From: JBPBPI01 sp050954885
GTDB taxonomy: Bacteria > Pseudomonadota > Alphaproteobacteria > Caedimonadales > Caedimonadaceae
Direction: 5' to 3'
Length of the DNA: 8,012 nucleotides
NCBI GenBank assembly: GCA_050954885.1
Contig: JBPBPI010000218.1
Coordinates: forward strand, 1 to 8,012
The notes below the pieces were generated by a model. That model worked only from the letters and a program-made list of their open reading frames with translations, was not told where the DNA came from and ran no database searches. The translations under genes were made by a program, and so were the position numbers. Below, in pieces: positions 7,247 to 8,012 of the stretch. The stretch's first letter is position 1; every line of letters starts with the position of its first letter.

Positions 7247-7786
7247 ATGTCACATAAAAAAGCAATTTTATTGATATCCATTATGGCTGTAAGTCTAGGC
7301 ACCTTACAAGCAACAGCCACGACACAGCTAAAAGATTATCGAGAGATGGCGAAGGCTGATACGACAGGAAACCCTTTTGATTCTTTTAAAGCGCCGACAG
7401 CTTGGGGTTTTGATATGAAAAAAGTAGAAGAACATGTGAAAGAAGGAAGATATGTTCAAAGCTTTTTTCAAAATATCATCCAGTATCGGGATATCAAAAG
7501 ACAGATTGAACAATTAAACAAAGAAAAAGCAGGATATGAAAGTAGTATTGCAAGCGGAAAAGAATTATTAAAGCAACAACTTGATCATAACAGCGGTTCA
7601 AATGCCTCTAAAAAAGATGAAATTAAGATGAATAGTAAAAAACTAGAAGATACGAGAACAGCCAAACTAGCAGAGACCAATAAAAAAATTGCTGAACATC
7701 AAGCTCAACTTGATAAACTTGCGCCCACTATTACCAATCCAACGCGTCTGACCGCGGAACAAGTGTCAAAAATACCAACTCATTGA
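7247..7786 (+). CDS. Exported coiled-coil protein of unknown function
   Basis: I do not recognise this 179-residue protein. Residues 1-24 look like a Sec signal peptide: basic SHKK start, hydrophobic core AILLISIMAVSLG, probable cleavage after ATA (residue 24). The mature protein has a short N-terminal part with the only tryptophan (TAWGF, 51-55). Two helical, strongly charged segments at about 79-113 and 122-158 look like coiled coil, split by a Ser/Asn/Gly linker (115-121). A proline-containing tail follows. It has no cysteine, no lipobox and no second membrane segment, so it is probably a soluble periplasmic or secreted protein that dimerises or binds a partner through the helices. The broad pattern (exported, two helices with a charged hairpin) resembles small periplasmic chaperones or adaptor proteins, but I see no specific signature. 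It is transcribed away from dnaB and followed by a long hairpin. Confidence 0.75.
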   Translation: MSHKKAILLISIMAVSLGTLQATATTQLKDYREMAKADTTGNPFDSFKAPTAWGFDMKKVEEHVKEGRYVQSFFQNIIQYRDIKRQIEQLNKEKAGYESSIASGKELLKQQLDHNSGSNASKKDEIKMNSKKLEDTRTAKLAETNKKIAEHQAQLDKLAPTITNPTRLTAEQVSKIPTH

Positions 7787-7790
7787 TTTA

Positions 7791-7844
7791 TTAAATTTGA
7801 AGAAAAGTTCTGAACAACATTCAGTGTACTTTTCTTCAATTTAA
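7791..7844 (+). terminator. Long hairpin after the exported-protein gene, probable transcript end
   Basis: TTAAATTTGAAGAAAAGT (7791-7808) pairs with ACTTTTCTTCAATTTAA (7828-7844) over 17 bp with one bulged T. Inside, CTGAA (7810-7814) pairs with TTCAG (7820-7824) around a CAACA loop. It starts 4 bases after the stop of the upstream gene, which suggests a transcript end or mRNA 3' protection. It is not a classic terminator, because the stem is AT-rich and is followed by AAAACG, not by a T-tract. Confidence 0.5.
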
Positions 7845-7868
7845 AACGTCGGCTTCAACTATTATAAT
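7840..7868 (+). promoter_or_regulatory. Candidate sigma-70-type promoter
   Basis: A consensus -10 hexamer TATAAT (7863-7868) lies 17 bases after TTTAAA (7840-7845), which matches the -35 consensus at four of six positions. It points to the small reading frame at 7942 and whatever follows the window. The -35 overlaps the right arm of the hairpin at 7791-7844. In AT-rich DNA such a pair can arise by chance. Confidence 0.35.
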
Positions 7869-7941
7869 CAAAAAATCTTTTTTATAAATTATCAAACTTT
7901 TTCTGTAATATTTTTGAAACATTTAACATAAGGACGTAAAT

Positions 7942-7968
7942 ATGTTAAGTTTAGACATTAAAAAATAA
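7942..7968 (+). CDS. Possible leader peptide or decayed gene start (8 codons)
   Basis: TAAGGA (7929-7934) stands 7 bases before an ATG that opens only MLSLDIKK before TAA (7966-7968). The ribosome binding site is among the best in the window. It may be a leader peptide for a gene beyond the right edge, the start of a gene broken by a frameshift, or chance. No attenuator-like codon run is seen in the peptide. Nothing else in the last 44 bases can be assigned; an ATG at 8003 has only three codons before the edge. Confidence 0.25.
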   Translation: MLSLDIKK

Positions 7969-8012
7969 GGATTATTTTAGTATCTGATCTGAAGTGCAAG
8001 AAATGTTTATCT

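Noticed and set aside
8003..8012. ATG near the right edge as the start of a next gene
   Set aside because: Only three codons remain before the window ends and no good ribosome binding site precedes it.
1..8012. CRISPR array, tRNA or rRNA genes
   Set aside because: No regularly spaced repeats and no recognisable tRNA or rRNA segments were seen when reading both strands.

Overview
The window looks like chromosomal DNA from an AT-rich alphaproteobacterium. The core is one minus-strand operon read dnaB > alr > mlaE > mlaF > radA > cvpA. The dnaB/alr/radA/cvpA neighbourhood is a familiar alphaproteobacterial arrangement. Moderate AT content (hand-counted lines in the operon are about 45% GC, flanking genes lower) would suit an intracellular or host-associated group such as Holosporales or Rickettsiales, but that placement is an inference I cannot test here.

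Layout: (1) Positions 1-151 hold the last codons of a gene entering from the left, possibly a transposase tail, then AT-rich spacer. (2) Positions 152-697 (+) encode a small, very AT-rich, probably exported protein of unknown function, ended by a clear intrinsic terminator at 713-745 that also separates it from the convergent operon. (3) Positions 754-7071 (-) hold the six-gene operon. Its genes are packed with 4-base stop/start overlaps (dnaB/alr, alr/mlaE, mlaE/mlaF), an 11-base gap (mlaF/radA) and a 14-base overlap (radA/cvpA). (4) Positions 7072-7246 are a divergent intergenic region. (5) Positions 7247-7786 (+) encode a second probably exported, coiled-coil-rich protein of unknown function, followed by a long hairpin. 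(6) Positions 7845-8012 hold a candidate promoter and a tiny reading frame with a good ribosome binding site.

The operon joins replication (DnaB helicase), recombination repair (RadA), cell-wall precursor supply (Alr makes D-alanine), outer-membrane lipid asymmetry (MlaE permease and MlaF ATPase) and a small membrane protein (CvpA). All six proteins look intact with their key motifs. The MlaD partner of MlaEF is not in the window, nor is purF, which often follows cvpA.

I found no convincing new system. The least explained parts are the two orphan exported proteins, the hairpin at 7791-7844 with a promoter-like sequence overlapping its right edge, and the mini reading frame after it. No tRNA, rRNA or CRISPR array was seen.
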